From the NCBI GenBank assembly GCA_017533915.1, contig JAFWHX010000018.1, forward strand, positions 62,001 through 126,000: a DNA stretch of 64,000 nt, written 5' to 3'. Under the pieces are notes generated by a model. It made no database searches. It saw nothing but the letters and a program-made list of their open reading frames with translations, and was not told the origin of the DNA. The position numbers and the translations under genes are program-made. Source of the stretch: Eubacterium sp. GTDB taxonomy: Bacteria > Bacillota > Clostridia > Peptostreptococcales > Anaerovoracaceae. Shown here one piece after another: positions 17,881 to 28,600 of this stretch (its first letter is position 1; each line of letters begins with the position of its first letter).

Positions 17881-19650
17881 TTACATGCCTGCCGGTGCTT
17901 TGCCCAGGCTATCCAGCATCTCTGCGATCTTCTCCTTGGTCACAAGGAATCTGTCGCTGAACGGATCTATGATTATTCCGTCCAGCTTATCCATATGCTT
18001 TACGAACCGGAGCAGTGTCTTGAGAGGCACTGCTTCGATGTCTTCTTCTCCAATCTCGCCGATCTCATCCATAGAAGTAAAGACTGCGGCCATCTTGTCT
18101 CCTTCGTCGTCTTCCAGGCCGAGGAAACTGACTGAAATATTTGCCACATTATCTATATCCCCGCGCTCGATCAGCCTGAGCTCTTTTTCTCCTGCATGCA
18201 GCGCGGCTAATATCTGCTCACCTTCTTCGACCATCCTGTTTATTACGGAAAGCGCCACTTTATTATCCTTACGCTTTTTTCTGCCCTGGCTGCTTCCCAT
18301 GACGACCTTAAGGACTTTAAGGTCGGGAACATCCCTTAATCCGGCTTTGTTGCCGTCACGAACTATCGCTTCGTCCGCCTGCCTGCGCCAGCAGTCGGCA
18401 AGGAACAATGCAAGATCTTTTGTTACCGGAGAAGCGTCGTCCGGGATAGTTCCCGTAAATGGCCTCCAGTCATATTCACCGCGTCTCAGCATAACGCCGG
18501 CTGCATCTCCCTGCATCTGATAGATCGCTCCGCGGATCGAATCGAGACTGTATGACACGAACACTGATTTGTACATATCTACGAGCACACTGTATATGAG
18601 GCCTGCCCTTTCGTCTCCGTCAAGATCGCCCAGACTGGAGATCATCTCTGCATAAAACAGTCCCATCTCATCACGTGTCATAGCATCGTCGGAAAATTCT
18701 CCGCCTGCATCGATCCTGGCTTTTACACTGATCAGGTCAGCGAGCACCTCGGCGAGCACGAGCTTCTTGAAGTATATGCTCTCCGATGCCTTCACACTTT
18801 CCAGAAGCGCCAGGCGCCTCTCACCGGCAGACAGACCTGCTGTGCCGCCATACTCCCCGAGCAGCTCACCTACAGGTCCGTCAAAGACCTTACCTATCTC
18901 CGGATCGTAGCCTTTCTCATCTGATACAGCCCTCAGAACTCCCGCAGCGATCACATCCTGCGGCATCTGCATTGCCGCGAGGATATTCACCATATCTATC
19001 GCCTTTGTGACAGGACTTCCTGCAGAACCGTCCAATCCTGCTTCTCCGCTCGGAGAAACATTATCTCCTGCACTGTCTTCATTGTTCAGAACGGCTTCCA
19101 TATCTGCTGTAGATCCTGCGCCCCGGCCCAGCAGAAACGATGCATATTCAGCTGCGATATGGACGGACTCCTGTCTGGAGAAGGTCTTGTCGTTATATGC
19201 ATCGATAAGATCCATAAGAAGAGGCCAGCCTTTCGGATACGTCCCTTTGCCGGATCTCACAGCTTCTCCACCTTTAAGCCCATTGTAGTCCATCTCCCAG
19301 CTGCAGATATTGCCGCCTGAAAACGCCGGTGAGTAATGCATAGGATCCCACTTACGAATATCAAGAAGCTCCGTCTGGATGAGGAACTCGCTTGTCAGCT
19401 GTTCAGAGTACTCCAGCTCAAAATCTGTATCAGGATCATCTGACACTGACTTTATGATCATATGGCCGTCATGAAGCGTGACTGTGACCGACCGGAACGG
19501 TTTTAGATCTTCAGTCTTTACAGGTTCGCCTTCCGCTTCCGCATCCTCAGCAGCTTCAGCTTCGGCAGATTCTGTCTCTTCTGCCGTCTCTCCGATCTCG
19601 GCCTTCTCTTCTTCCAGATAATACAGATCGAGTGTAAAATACGTTTTCAT
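17881..19650 (-). CDS. Unrecognised protein with degenerate RelA/SpoT-like HD region and C-terminal SseB domain
   Basis: The 589-residue protein has four parts. Residues 1-50 contain a very acidic Glu/Ala stretch. About 50-150 is an unassigned region ending near YPKGWPLLMDLIDAY. About 220-340 resembles the helical HD domain of RelA/SpoT (MVNILAAMQMPQDVIAAGVL, then YFKKLVLAEVLADLISVKAR), but the metal-binding HD is replaced by RA in GVLRAVSDEKG. About 480-585 matches SseB (FTSMDEI and IIIDPFSDRFLVTKEKI). No catalytic residues remain in the HD part, so it is likely a binding or sensing protein. It starts 14 bp after the RnfD-like gene and is last in the decarboxylase set. The domain calls rest on pattern recognition. 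Confidence 0.65.
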   Translation of the reverse strand: MKTYFTLDLYYLEEEKAEIGETAEETESAEAEAAEDAEAEGEPVKTEDLKPFRSVTVTLHDGHMIIKSVSDDPDTDFELEYSEQLTSEFLIQTELLDIRKWDPMHYSPAFSGGNICSWEMDYNGLKGGEAVRSGKGTYPKGWPLLMDLIDAYNDKTFSRQESVHIAAEYASFLLGRGAGSTADMEAVLNNEDSAGDNVSPSGEAGLDGSAGSPVTKAIDMVNILAAMQMPQDVIAAGVLRAVSDEKGYDPEIGKVFDGPVGELLGEYGGTAGLSAGERRLALLESVKASESIYFKKLVLAEVLADLISVKARIDAGGEFSDDAMTRDEMGLFYAEMISSLGDLDGDERAGLIYSVLVDMYKSVFVSYSLDSIRGAIYQMQGDAAGVMLRRGEYDWRPFTGTIPDDASPVTKDLALFLADCWRRQADEAIVRDGNKAGLRDVPDLKVLKVVMGSSQGRKKRKDNKVALSVINRMVEEGEQILAALHAGEKELRLIERGDIDNVANISVSFLGLEDDEGDKMAAVFTSMDEIGEIGEEDIEAVPLKTLLRFVKHMDKLDGIIIDPFSDRFLVTKEKIAEMLDSLGKAPAGM

Positions 19651-19664
19651 TTATCCCATTCCTT

Positions 19665-20840
19665 TTATTCAGTCTTTATGCCGGATGGCCTTTTCGTTCT
19701 TTTCTGCAACAGCAGCGTGGCTATCCTTACCAGAACATACATCACCAGTACCGGAAGCGCCATTCCCTCTGCGTAGATCCCCTTTATCCTGAGTACCATA
19801 GTTATAATGCCGACTCCCGCCGCACTCACGATCTGTACCCAGACGCTTCTGTCGGCTGCTTTTTTCTGTAAAGCATCCTGCAGTGCCTTCTCCCGATCCT
19901 CAGCATGCGGCTTCTGATAAGAAGCCTCGGAGCTTTCGGAGATTTTGACCGGTTCAGGCATCGCGCCGCGGAGACATATCGCCGGTGAAAGGAAAAACGC
20001 GCCGAATACAGCACCGCCCGCCATCAGATGATAACATGCCAGATAAAAAGCAGCCCCGGCGCCTGCGGCATCCGTACCGGCCAGCTCTATCAGCTCATCC
20101 GACGGCACAGCAGTCATATAATACACAAATGCTGCCGCAAACATCACCGCGAGCACCACGACCGGCATCAGCGGCGAGATGATCTTTTTCCAGACCAGAT
20201 ATACACCGCCGATAAGGGCAGCAGCAACGCTTACCTCACCACACGGTCCGCTGATGAATCCCACAAACATCCGCGAGAGTCCCGGAAGGTCTCCGCTGTC
20301 CGCAAGGATCTCCAACGGCGTCATTCCAGTTGCGACGTCCCCTGGCGAGACCCTCGTCTCAACAAAGTCATTCAGCGGCCATGTGTTCATTTCTTCTCTG
20401 AACAAAGCCCATATCGCGACCTGCCCGAAAACAGACGTGATCACCGCTCTCTCCAGGATACAGAAGACTCCGCCGCTGTCATTGCCGGCCTTCTTCTGGA
20501 CCCACTTTACGATCATGCTTCCGGGGATCATTGCAAGTGCGACACCGACGAACACCATCCAGATCGGCATCGTCGAAGGCAGACCGTATACGATCAAAGC
20601 TCCCGTTATGACCGCAGCAAGATACTCCGGCTCCCTGTCAGGCTTTTTGTCCCCTGAGGCACCTGTCATACCCGTGAGCCATGCCAGAATTACCGCGAGT
20701 CCGCATCCGCCCAGCATATTGTCCAGCATGTCGAGGCCGAACACATATACACCCATCATAAAGCACGGTACAAGTGCCGTCATCGAAACGAGCATGAACC
20801 GCTGCGGATCATATTCAGTTGTCCGATAATCTTTAGCCAT
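19665..20840 (-). CDS. Orphan RnfD/NqrB-like membrane protein
   Basis: The 391-residue protein has about ten membrane segments. The middle resembles RnfD/NqrB, the flavin-carrying membrane subunit of the Rnf and Na+-NQR complexes: TPLEILADSGDLPGL, then GPCGEVSVAAALIGGVYLVW, and later LMAGGAVFGAFFLSPA. In the family FMN is bound covalently to Thr in an S/T-G-x-T motif; here TGMT puts the candidate at Thr174. The region after FFLSPA is diverged from the family's FMATDPVTSP, and a polar insert (about 305-340) precedes the last helices. No other rnf gene is in the window. It lies between the decarboxylase and the HD/SseB gene, 23 bp and 14 bp away. It could be a transporter derived from RnfD rather than a redox subunit. 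Confidence 0.7.
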   Translation of the reverse strand: MAKDYRTTEYDPQRFMLVSMTALVPCFMMGVYVFGLDMLDNMLGGCGLAVILAWLTGMTGASGDKKPDREPEYLAAVITGALIVYGLPSTMPIWMVFVGVALAMIPGSMIVKWVQKKAGNDSGGVFCILERAVITSVFGQVAIWALFREEMNTWPLNDFVETRVSPGDVATGMTPLEILADSGDLPGLSRMFVGFISGPCGEVSVAAALIGGVYLVWKKIISPLMPVVVLAVMFAAAFVYYMTAVPSDELIELAGTDAAGAGAAFYLACYHLMAGGAVFGAFFLSPAICLRGAMPEPVKISESSEASYQKPHAEDREKALQDALQKKAADRSVWVQIVSAAGVGIITMVLRIKGIYAEGMALPVLVMYVLVRIATLLLQKRTKRPSGIKTE

Positions 20841-20863
20841 AAATGTATATCCACAATATTTCG

Positions 20864-22138
20864 TTATGACCTGCTGACCATCTCTGTCAGCGCGTCAATC
20901 AGTATCTCATAGTCACGGCGCCGGTTTCCTATCCCTGTCAGTAACATCACGATGCTGCCTGTACTGAACTCCGGGTATATCCCATTCTCTATCAAAATCT
21001 CCTCGGCGTTCTCTCCGGTCAGTCCTGCGCCGCTGAAATCGATCACTATCTTCGAGTCGTCAAAATCCGACTTGCCGATAATCGATGCTCTGGTGATCAC
21101 GCGTATCTTTGGAATATTCTTTACATTTTCATAGAACCAGTCCAGGTCAGACCGCCATGATTCTGCGAGCTCAGCGCCGTGCTTCTCCATGATCTCAGCG
21201 TTCAACGCGAGTGACTCCATCAGCAGATACGACGGACTGGTGCTTTCCAGCATCAGCAGCTTCTTCTCATAATCAGCGGGATCCACGCAGCCTCCGAATA
21301 TGTTCGCGACCGCGGTCTGCGTGAACGAAGCCATCGTTTTATGCGTACTTACGATCACAAGATCCGCTCCGCACTCTTCCGCCGGCGCAGGCAGACTGCC
21401 GTCTGCAAACATTTTAAGGTGCGCTCCGTGTGCCTGATCTACGATCAGGATCTTTCCACGCTTATGAACTTCTTCCGCGATTGATCTTATATCACTCACG
21501 ATCCCGAAATAATTCGGGCTCGGAAGGATAACAGCGTCGATCTCCGGATCGCAGTCCAGCATCTCAGCAATGCTTTCCGCTGACAACCCGCCAGGGATAC
21601 TGAGTGATCCCTCTTCGCCTCGTCCAGCGAGCGATCCCGGCGCCGCCAGTACGCTCTTGTCTGTATTCTGCGATCGATCACCGGAACCCCAGGGATCGAT
21701 CACCTGCGGTTCTACATATACGGTCTCTATACCAGCAAGCTCCGCTCCGTTTTTAACCGAGATATGGCTGTCAGCAGCTGCCAGCAGCTTATGCCCCGGT
21801 CTGATGCATGCCATGATCGAAGCCATGATAAGCGCACTGCTCCCATTAACAGAAATAAACGCTTTCCTGCTGCCGTACAGGGCAGCATACCTGTCCGTGA
21901 TGGCTTTGATGATCCCGTCCGGGTGCCTGAGATCGTCCGCGCCTGGGATCTCCGTGATGTCGTGGCCTGCGATACTGTAGATACCGGCATTCTGTAAAGA
22001 TAGATATTCTGCACTGTCTGCGTCAGGACCAGACGGCACGCCATATCCCATGCGTACAAAAAACTCAGCTCCCTTATGCCCCGGCATATGGAACGACGCC
22101 TTTTCATTATTCGCATGTTTGATCAGGAATTCCCGCAT
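20864..22138 (-). CDS. Orn/Lys/Arg decarboxylase family PLP enzyme
   Basis: Fold-type I PLP enzyme of the short Firmicute type (424 residues, no N-terminal receiver-like wing). Diagnostic motifs are HMPGHKG near the N-terminus, HDITEIPGADDLRHPDG, the AADSHISVKNG stretch, the PLP-contacting DQAHGAH, and the Schiff-base lysine in VSTHKTMASFTQ. It would decarboxylate arginine, lysine or ornithine to a polyamine; the substrate cannot be read from the sequence. The ATG has AAAGGG 9 nt upstream. It leads the three-gene unit with the RnfD-like and HD/SseB proteins, preceded by a dyad-symmetric site at 22183-22207. Confidence 0.9.
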   Translation of the reverse strand: MREFLIKHANNEKASFHMPGHKGAEFFVRMGYGVPSGPDADSAEYLSLQNAGIYSIAGHDITEIPGADDLRHPDGIIKAITDRYAALYGSRKAFISVNGSSALIMASIMACIRPGHKLLAAADSHISVKNGAELAGIETVYVEPQVIDPWGSGDRSQNTDKSVLAAPGSLAGRGEEGSLSIPGGLSAESIAEMLDCDPEIDAVILPSPNYFGIVSDIRSIAEEVHKRGKILIVDQAHGAHLKMFADGSLPAPAEECGADLVIVSTHKTMASFTQTAVANIFGGCVDPADYEKKLLMLESTSPSYLLMESLALNAEIMEKHGAELAESWRSDLDWFYENVKNIPKIRVITRASIIGKSDFDDSKIVIDFSGAGLTGENAEEILIENGIYPEFSTGSIVMLLTGIGNRRRDYEILIDALTEMVSRS

Positions 22139-22182
22139 ACAGACGTTCCCTTTTTATTTCTGAAGGTAGTATTCCGTTTTCT

Positions 22183-22207
22183 CGTTTTATTGATATCACC
22201 TAAAACG
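22183..22207. promoter_or_regulatory. Dyad-symmetric site upstream of the decarboxylase unit
   Basis: The arms CGTTTTA (22183-22189) and TAAAACG (22201-22207) are perfect inverted repeats around an 11-bp centre that itself contains TGATATCA. It lies about 45 bp upstream of the start codon. It has no T run, so it is an operator candidate rather than a terminator. Confidence 0.35.
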
Positions 22208-22237
22208 ATTACTGCATCCTGCTCGTGATGGACTGCC

Positions 22238-22271
22238 AAAAAAATCAGCCGCAAAAAACATTACGGCTGAT
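22238..22271 (-). terminator. Intrinsic terminator of serS
   Basis: The stem ATCAGCCG / CGGCTGAT (22244-22251, 22264-22271) is followed on the minus strand by seven T. It begins 22 bp after the serS stop. Confidence 0.85.
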
Positions 22272-22292
22272 CATGATCGTTTTCTGCGTTTT

Positions 22293-23576
22293 CTAGAACT
22301 CGTCTTTCTTTATGACTTCCACGCCGCCCATATATTTTCTGAGCGCTTCAGGTATCACTACGCTGCCGTCTGCCTGCTGGTAGTTCTCCAGTACTGCGGC
22401 GGTAGTTCTTCCGATAGCGAGTCCGGAGCCGTTGAGTGTATGCACGAATTCAGGCTTCCCGCCTGCTCTTCTGAATCTGATGTTTGCTCTTCTTGCCTGG
22501 TAGTCAAGGTAATTGGAGCAGGATGAGATCTCCACATATCTACCGTAGCTAGGCATCCAGACTTCGATGTCGTATGTCAGAGCTGCTGAGAATCCGAGGT
22601 CTCCGGATGAAAGCCGTACTACATGGTAAGGGATCTCCAGCCTCTTCAGGACTTCTTCTGCGTCGTTAGTCAATGCTTCGAGCTCGTCCCATGAATCCTC
22701 AGGCCTTGTGAACTTGACCAGCTCGACTTTGTTGAACTGATGCTGTCTGATGATGCCTCTTGTGTCGCGGCCGGCTGAACCTGCCTCAGCCCTGAAGCAA
22801 GGTGTGTACGCCGTGTAGTGCACCGGGAGCTGTGACTCGTCGAGGATCTCGTTTCCAAGCAGGTTCGTAACAGGAACTTCTGCTGTCGGTACGAGGAAGA
22901 AGTCTTTCTGCGGCACGTAGAACATGTCCTCTTCAAACTTAGGCAGCTGGCCTGTACCTGTCATCGCGGCTCTGTTCACCATGAACGGCGGGAGGATCTC
23001 GGTATAATCCTGCTCGATCGTGTGGAGGTCGAGCATGAAGTTCGCGATAGCTCTCTCAAGTCTGGCCCCGAGGCCTTTGTAGACCGTGAATCTCGTTCCG
23101 GCAATCTTTGCGGCACGGTCAAAATCCAATATGTCGAGGTCTGTCCCGATATCCCAGTGTGCCTTAGGCTCAAAATCGAACTCTGTAGGCTCGCCCCATT
23201 TCCTGATCTCTACGTTAGCTGTATCATCTTCGCCAAACTGGACATCATCAGCCGGTGTATTAGGAACTCCGAGCAGCGCGTCACGGAGGTTCTGCTCGAC
23301 CTCTGCCAGCTTAGCGCTCTCATCCTTGATCTCAGCGGAGAGCTCTTTCATCTCTGCCATGATCGCAGTCGTATCCTTGCCCTCTTTCTTCAGCTTAGGG
23401 ATCTCACGGGATACTGCATTCTGGCGGCTCCTCTTCTGTTCCACCTCAGCCAGAAGGTCACGGCGCTCCTCGTCGTACTTCTTCACGTTCTCGATGCCGA
23501 AGCTCCCCTTGCCGCGGAACTCGACTCTCTCTTTAACATGTTCATAATCCTCTCTGATTCGCTTAATGTCCAGCAT
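22293..23576 (-). CDS. serS: Seryl-tRNA synthetase
   Basis: Charges tRNA-Ser (and tRNA-Sec if present). The 427-residue class II synthetase has the long N-terminal coiled-coil arm (about 30-100) that grips the tRNA. Motif 2 is in [21 protein letters not shown], the serine-site [15 protein letters not shown] follows, and motif 3 is in [20 protein letters not shown]. The ATG at 23576 has AGGAG 6-7 nt upstream. The 85 bp to the upstream glutamine synthetase gene hold no T-box, so tRNA-dependent control is not evident. Its terminator follows the stop. Confidence 0.97.
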   Translation of the reverse strand: MLDIKRIREDYEHVKERVEFRGKGSFGIENVKKYDEERRDLLAEVEQKRSRQNAVSREIPKLKKEGKDTTAIMAEMKELSAEIKDESAKLAEVEQNLRDALLGVPNTPADDVQFGEDDTANVEIRKWGEPTEFDFEPKAHWDIGTDLDILDFDRAAKIAGTRFTVYKGLGARLERAIANFMLDLHTIEQDYTEILPPFMVNRAAMTGTGQLPKFEEDMFYVPQKDFFLVPTAEVPVTNLLGNEILDESQLPVHYTAYTPCFRAEAGSAGRDTRGIIRQHQFNKVELVKFTRPEDSWDELEALTNDAEEVLKRLEIPYHVVRLSSGDLGFSAALTYDIEVWMPSYGRYVEISSCSNYLDYQARRANIRFRRAGGKPEFVHTLNGSGLAIGRTTAAVLENYQQADGSVVIPEALRKYMGGVEVIKKDEF

Positions 23577-23661
23577 GTCATTCTCCTCTTTTCTACTTTA
23601 TATCAATGCCTCTTCATACTCCAGAACGCTCATGGCTTCTGACCGGAGCATGCCGCCGGCA

Positions 23662-25584
23662 TCATATCAACAAATTCTTCTGATATTCTGAATACAGATT
23701 CATCAGCTCTTCCTTGCGGGCTTTGATCTCCAGCTGGAGATCTGACGCGTCGTCGTAGCGTTCATCGTCAAGGGCGCGCTTGATCTGTGTAAGCAGGCAT
23801 TCCTGCTCGAGCGTGTTCTGGCCGAGGGCACGCTTGAGGCGCTCGATCTCGAGCCAGTTCTGAACGTCTACATCATTGAAATCTTTAACGTCGTGAAGCT
23901 TCACGCATGTCCTGATGAAATCCATCGTCTCCGGAACGAGCCTGTTGTAGATCTCTGTCGCCCACTGCTCTGCAGTCTGGACTTTGAATGACTCCAGGAT
24001 CTTTTCCGGGATGACTTTGCTTTCTTCGAAGATCTTCGCCTTCTCAGGATACTTTTCGAAAGCTTTCAGGTTCTGCCAGACTGTTTCCGGCGCTCGGCCG
24101 AACAGCTTGTCGCGCTCTTCTTCTGTGTAGTAAGTGAAGACGTCTTCCTCACTCCTGTACTCACGGTCAGTGTCCAGATAGAAGTCCTTTTCTCCGTATT
24201 TTTTGGATAGCGACTTCTCAAGTTCTGCCAATGTCTTCTCGTTTGCAAGCGCCGCTCTGATACCGTCCATGATCGCTACATACGCAGTCGCAAGGACGAG
24301 GTATGTATTGCTCTTCGGGTTCGGGGCTCTGAGTTCGAACCTTGTCGCAAGCGGATTGTTCAGGTCTCTTACGAGTCCTACCAGAACTGTCCTGTTTCGT
24401 GACGGCTTATTGACTGCCCGCCCGAGCGAAGTCACGATGCAGACCGGAGCTTCATATCCTGGCTTCAGTCTGTTCATTGAATCGTTGGATGAGCTTATGA
24501 ACGGGTTTATCACTTCATAATTCTTGAGCAGACCCATCAGCGCACCGAATCCGAGCGGGCTGAGGAAGTCTTTCTTCATATCAGCCGGCGCGAACAGGTT
24601 CGTGACATTGCCGTTCTTCAGCTTTGCCGCCAGTCCGATATGCGTATGTTCTCCTGATCCGGCGACGTCAGGGAACGGCTTGGCCATGAAGGTCACGTCC
24701 AGTCCGTGCTGCGTGAAAAGATCACGTATCACATATTTGATATGGCGCTCATTATCGGCGGCCTGAAGTGCATCTGAGTATTTCCAGTCTATCTCAAGCT
24801 GTTCCATCACATGGTCGTAATGGCCGCTGTTCTTCATCTTCGCCTGGACTCCGCCGACCTCTTTGTGGCCCATCTCGATGTCCAGTCCGTACTTGTCGAG
24901 CATTACCAGCGTTTCCTCAAGAGCCGTCCTTACGTCTCCGTAAGTCCTCTTCCAGTACTGCTCCTTCAGCATCTGAGCCGTAAAAAGCTGTTCTCTGTCG
25001 CCCTTCTCATCCGGCGTCCTTACCCAGAACTCAAGCTCTGTCGCAGACGTCACGATGAGGTCCTCTATGTCATCCACAGAGTCTGCACCCTGTATATTAT
25101 CAAAAACATATGGGTGCTCACGGAGGTCCTTCATTATCTCTTCCTTGAAGTACCTTACCGCGTTCCTGAGGGTCGCTCTCGATCCGCATTCGAACGCGTC
25201 GTTATGTACAAGGAAAGAAGGTATCCTGAGCGTTCCGACCGGAAGTCTTGTGTGCCATCCGATATACTGATAGTTGTAGTCTACATACCAGTTCACGTCC
25301 GGGTCCGGAATGATGTCCACCTTTGCATTACCGAGATCTGCGATCTTCGGAAGGGCTACTGATGATCCGTCTGTCTGCACTCCATGCGCGAGCATGCTCT
25401 CCATATTATTCATGAAGAGCTTGATCGGGATTTTCTCGTCCGTGTCGTGCCCTGCGATATCGATGCCGACGAACGACACAAAGTGTACTTCCTTGTGCTC
25501 GTCCAGCAGTTTTCTCAGCGTATCCGGGTCGTGCTTATCCGGCGGGATCGTGAATAACATCTTATCAAAATCAAAATCCAGCAT
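23662..25584 (-). CDS. Glutamine synthetase family protein, long form with helical C-terminal extension
   Basis: ATP-dependent ligation of ammonia to glutamate, or a related amine. The catalytic core shows family motifs: the metal Glu in TSATELEFWV, GHKEVGGVQAKMKNSG, the signature around DVAGSGEHTHIGL, and NPLATRFELRAPNPKSNTYL. At 640 residues it is much longer than GSI (about 450). The extra is mostly a C-terminal helical part (about 450-640) ending in a UVR-like coiled coil around QIKRALDDERYDDASDLQLE. Lacking the type III signatures I know, it looks like the extended clostridial form. Glutamate as substrate is likely but not certain. The ribosome binding site is AGAGGGAG. It is followed by serS. 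Confidence 0.88.
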   Translation of the reverse strand: MLDFDFDKMLFTIPPDKHDPDTLRKLLDEHKEVHFVSFVGIDIAGHDTDEKIPIKLFMNNMESMLAHGVQTDGSSVALPKIADLGNAKVDIIPDPDVNWYVDYNYQYIGWHTRLPVGTLRIPSFLVHNDAFECGSRATLRNAVRYFKEEIMKDLREHPYVFDNIQGADSVDDIEDLIVTSATELEFWVRTPDEKGDREQLFTAQMLKEQYWKRTYGDVRTALEETLVMLDKYGLDIEMGHKEVGGVQAKMKNSGHYDHVMEQLEIDWKYSDALQAADNERHIKYVIRDLFTQHGLDVTFMAKPFPDVAGSGEHTHIGLAAKLKNGNVTNLFAPADMKKDFLSPLGFGALMGLLKNYEVINPFISSSNDSMNRLKPGYEAPVCIVTSLGRAVNKPSRNRTVLVGLVRDLNNPLATRFELRAPNPKSNTYLVLATAYVAIMDGIRAALANEKTLAELEKSLSKKYGEKDFYLDTDREYRSEEDVFTYYTEEERDKLFGRAPETVWQNLKAFEKYPEKAKIFEESKVIPEKILESFKVQTAEQWATEIYNRLVPETMDFIRTCVKLHDVKDFNDVDVQNWLEIERLKRALGQNTLEQECLLTQIKRALDDERYDDASDLQLEIKARKEELMNLYSEYQKNLLI

Positions 25585-25652
25585 GTAACGTATTCTCCCT
25601 CTTTACGTTGTTTACAGCTCCATCTGATACCTGTTCCTGATCAGAGTCCGAT

Positions 25653-28600
25653 CTATCCGGCGAGCTTGTCGAGATATCCTTCAAGCTCATCCATATATTC
25701 GCCGTACTTCGCCCAGTCGCCGTCTTTAAGCGCATCCTGTGCATTGTCATATGCCTGCTGCGCTGCTTTGGCAAGCTCGCTCTGGCTCATGCTGTTAAGA
25801 TCGCCTGCGCTGCTTCCTGCATCAGTGCCCGTGCTTTCATCTGACGAGCCTTTATCTGCTTCAGCAGAAGCACCGTCGTCCCCGGCTCCTGCCGAGCCGG
25901 AATCCTGCTTGGCGGTTTTGCTCGTGACCGTACCTCCGGACACCCCGAAGAGCTCCTTCAGGCAGTCGCCCAGCGTAGGCTCGTAAGCGATCCTGTCATT
26001 ATACATCACGATGACCCGCTTCATTTCAGGGATCGCCGAATTGGATGCTTCGAGATATACCGGCTCGATATACAACAGCGAATCGTTTACCGGCACGACG
26101 AACATGTTGCCGCGGCTGTACTTTGAGCCGGCATTGCTCCAGAGCGTGAAATCCCTGGAGATCTCCGTGTTCTGGTCGATCTGTGCCTCGATCTGCATCG
26201 GGCCGTAGACCGTCTTGCTCTTAGGAAGCTTGTACAGTACGAGCTTTCCGTAATTGTCGCCGTCGTTACGCGCGATCATGAGCGCTGTCATGTTCTGCTT
26301 CGATTTCGGCGTGAACGGGATCTGATTTATGAATTCAGCATTTTCTTCGCCTGGAAGCTTGACTATATAATAGTTCGAAGTCATCTCCTGCTCTTCAGTG
26401 CCGTAGATCTCATGAGCGATGTCCCACATATCCTCCTGCTGGTAGAAGACTTTCACGTTGTCCATGTGGTATCTTGTATAGATCTGAGCCTGTATCCTGA
26501 AGAGGTTCTCCGGATATCTTATATGCTCGCGAAGCTTTTCCGGCATCTCGCTACCGTCCTTGAACAGCTTTGGATAGACTTTCTTGAGAGTCGCGGCGAT
26601 CGGATCAGTATCATCCACGATATAGAAATCCGTCGTTCCGTTATATGCATCGACCACGACTTTGATCGAATTCTTCACGTAGTTGTCTCCTCCGACCATT
26701 CCGGTGTATGGTTCGGAGTAAGGATAGTGGCTGCTCGTCGTGTATGCGTCCACGATCCAGTATAGGTTTCCGTCAACGGTCACGCAGTACGGATCAGCCT
26801 CGTATTTGATGTGCGGGAACAGCGTCGTTACACGCTTTACGACGTTCCTGTTGATCAGGATCTTCGATTTACTGTTTATATTCGTCGACACCAGCAGCTT
26901 AAGGCTCTTCTCACGTATCGCAAAGACTATGCGCTCGAGCAGCCCCAGCTTTATGCCGGCAGTCCCGTCATATCTCGTATACTTGTTCTGATCGCCATCC
27001 GGGTAATCGAACTCATCTTCGTTGGTATTCACGAGCGAATAGTCATTTGTTATCTCGCCGAAATAAACCCTCGGCTGTGTGATATCTATCGTGTCCACCG
27101 AAGACTGCGGCGGTATGTTCTTTATCAGCACGTCAGGCTGTCCGCTCGCAGTTACTGTATCAACTCTGGAAAGAGTGATGCCATAGCCGTGTGTGTATTT
27201 AATATGACGGTTCAGCCAGGTATTGCTTATCTTGCTGTCATCTATCTCGCGGACAGCAAGGTATGTCTGAGTGAGCTCGCCGTCTATCATGTACCTGTCC
27301 ACGTCAACGTCATTGAACGTATAGTACTGCCTTATGCTCTGCGTCTGATTGTAGAACGTGTTCACAGGCTTGTAATCGTTTATCCTTACATTTGAGATCG
27401 TCTGGCTGTTCTCATTTATCGCTTCGGCGTCCAGGTCGTTCGCCGAGCTGAAAGCCTTCACGTCGACGTCTTTAAGCTGATATGCGTGCTGTGTGAAGTC
27501 AATGTTACGCTGAAGGTATTTTGTTTCCTTGTTGAGTTCATCAGGTGATACTATATAGCTCTGGACAAGGATCGCTCCAAGTATCCCGGCTCCCGCGACT
27601 ATCGCCATGGCAAGCGGTATAAGCGCTATTTTCTTGAACTGTTTCTTCTTGAGGAACAAAGCTATCGCGACTGCTCCCAGGACTGCAAGTATCGAAATTA
27701 TACGATATGTCCAGAGGATCACAGTAGCTGCGGTAAAGCCGGCGCCGTATACTACTCCAACGTGAGCATGAAGCAGATCATACTGCCTCAGCATGCAGTC
27801 ATATGCGAGCAGAAGGAAGAACACCACGCCGAGTATGACAAGCTGGCTCGACGCGCATTCAAACAGCTCGCCGGCCTTGGAAGGTATGATGTGTCTGACT
27901 TTCCTTATATTCGGGATACTTTCTTCTGCCTGTTCAGTCCATCCGGCGAACCTCTTCCCGAGCGGGGTATCCACGAATATCGGCCTTGGCTGTCCGTAAC
28001 CGCCTGACCCGCGGCCTGTCTGGTTATTTGCTCCGCCGGTCTGCTGTCCTGTCTTTCCGCCCTGGCTTCCCGCTGAAGTTTCATTGATGTATTCGTCAAA
28101 AACAAGAGGCCTTCTCATTACGATAAGAAGACAATAGTATCCCAGAGTAAGTGCGAGATACAGGAACGTCACGCTGATAAGCAGCGCAGACATATCTTTT
28201 AAGAATTCATATCTGAAAATATAGAATGAGATATCATGATGGAACATGGGGTCTTTGATGTCAAAGCCCGTCGGATGCGTGAACATCAGCCAGTCATACC
28301 ACAGCCCCGTCGCGGAGATCCACGAGATAAGGAGCGCGAAAGCCGCGGACGCTGCGTTCGTGATGAGGCTGAGCTTCCGCCTGTCAGCTTCCATGTCCGA
28401 TCTCACCATATCAAAATACCGTTTTCGTATGGTGCGGAGATACACGTCTGTCACTAAGAAGACGATAAGAAAGACAGGGATGCCGATCAGGAATTCTGTC
28501 GTTATCCCTTTAAAGAACACGCTGATGTAGCCCATCTCAGCGAACCACATCCAGTCGGTTATAAAACCCGAAGCAAGGAAAAGAAGCATGACCACCGCCA

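Noticed and set aside
20028-20829. Two long plus-strand frames (209 and 216 codons)
   Set aside because: Both are antisense to the RnfD-like gene, whose membrane pattern and family motifs are convincing.
23577-23661. T-box upstream of serS
   Set aside because: Only 85 bp with no structured leader or T-box motif.
24811-25362. A 183-codon plus-strand frame
   Set aside because: Antisense shadow of the glutamine synthetase gene.
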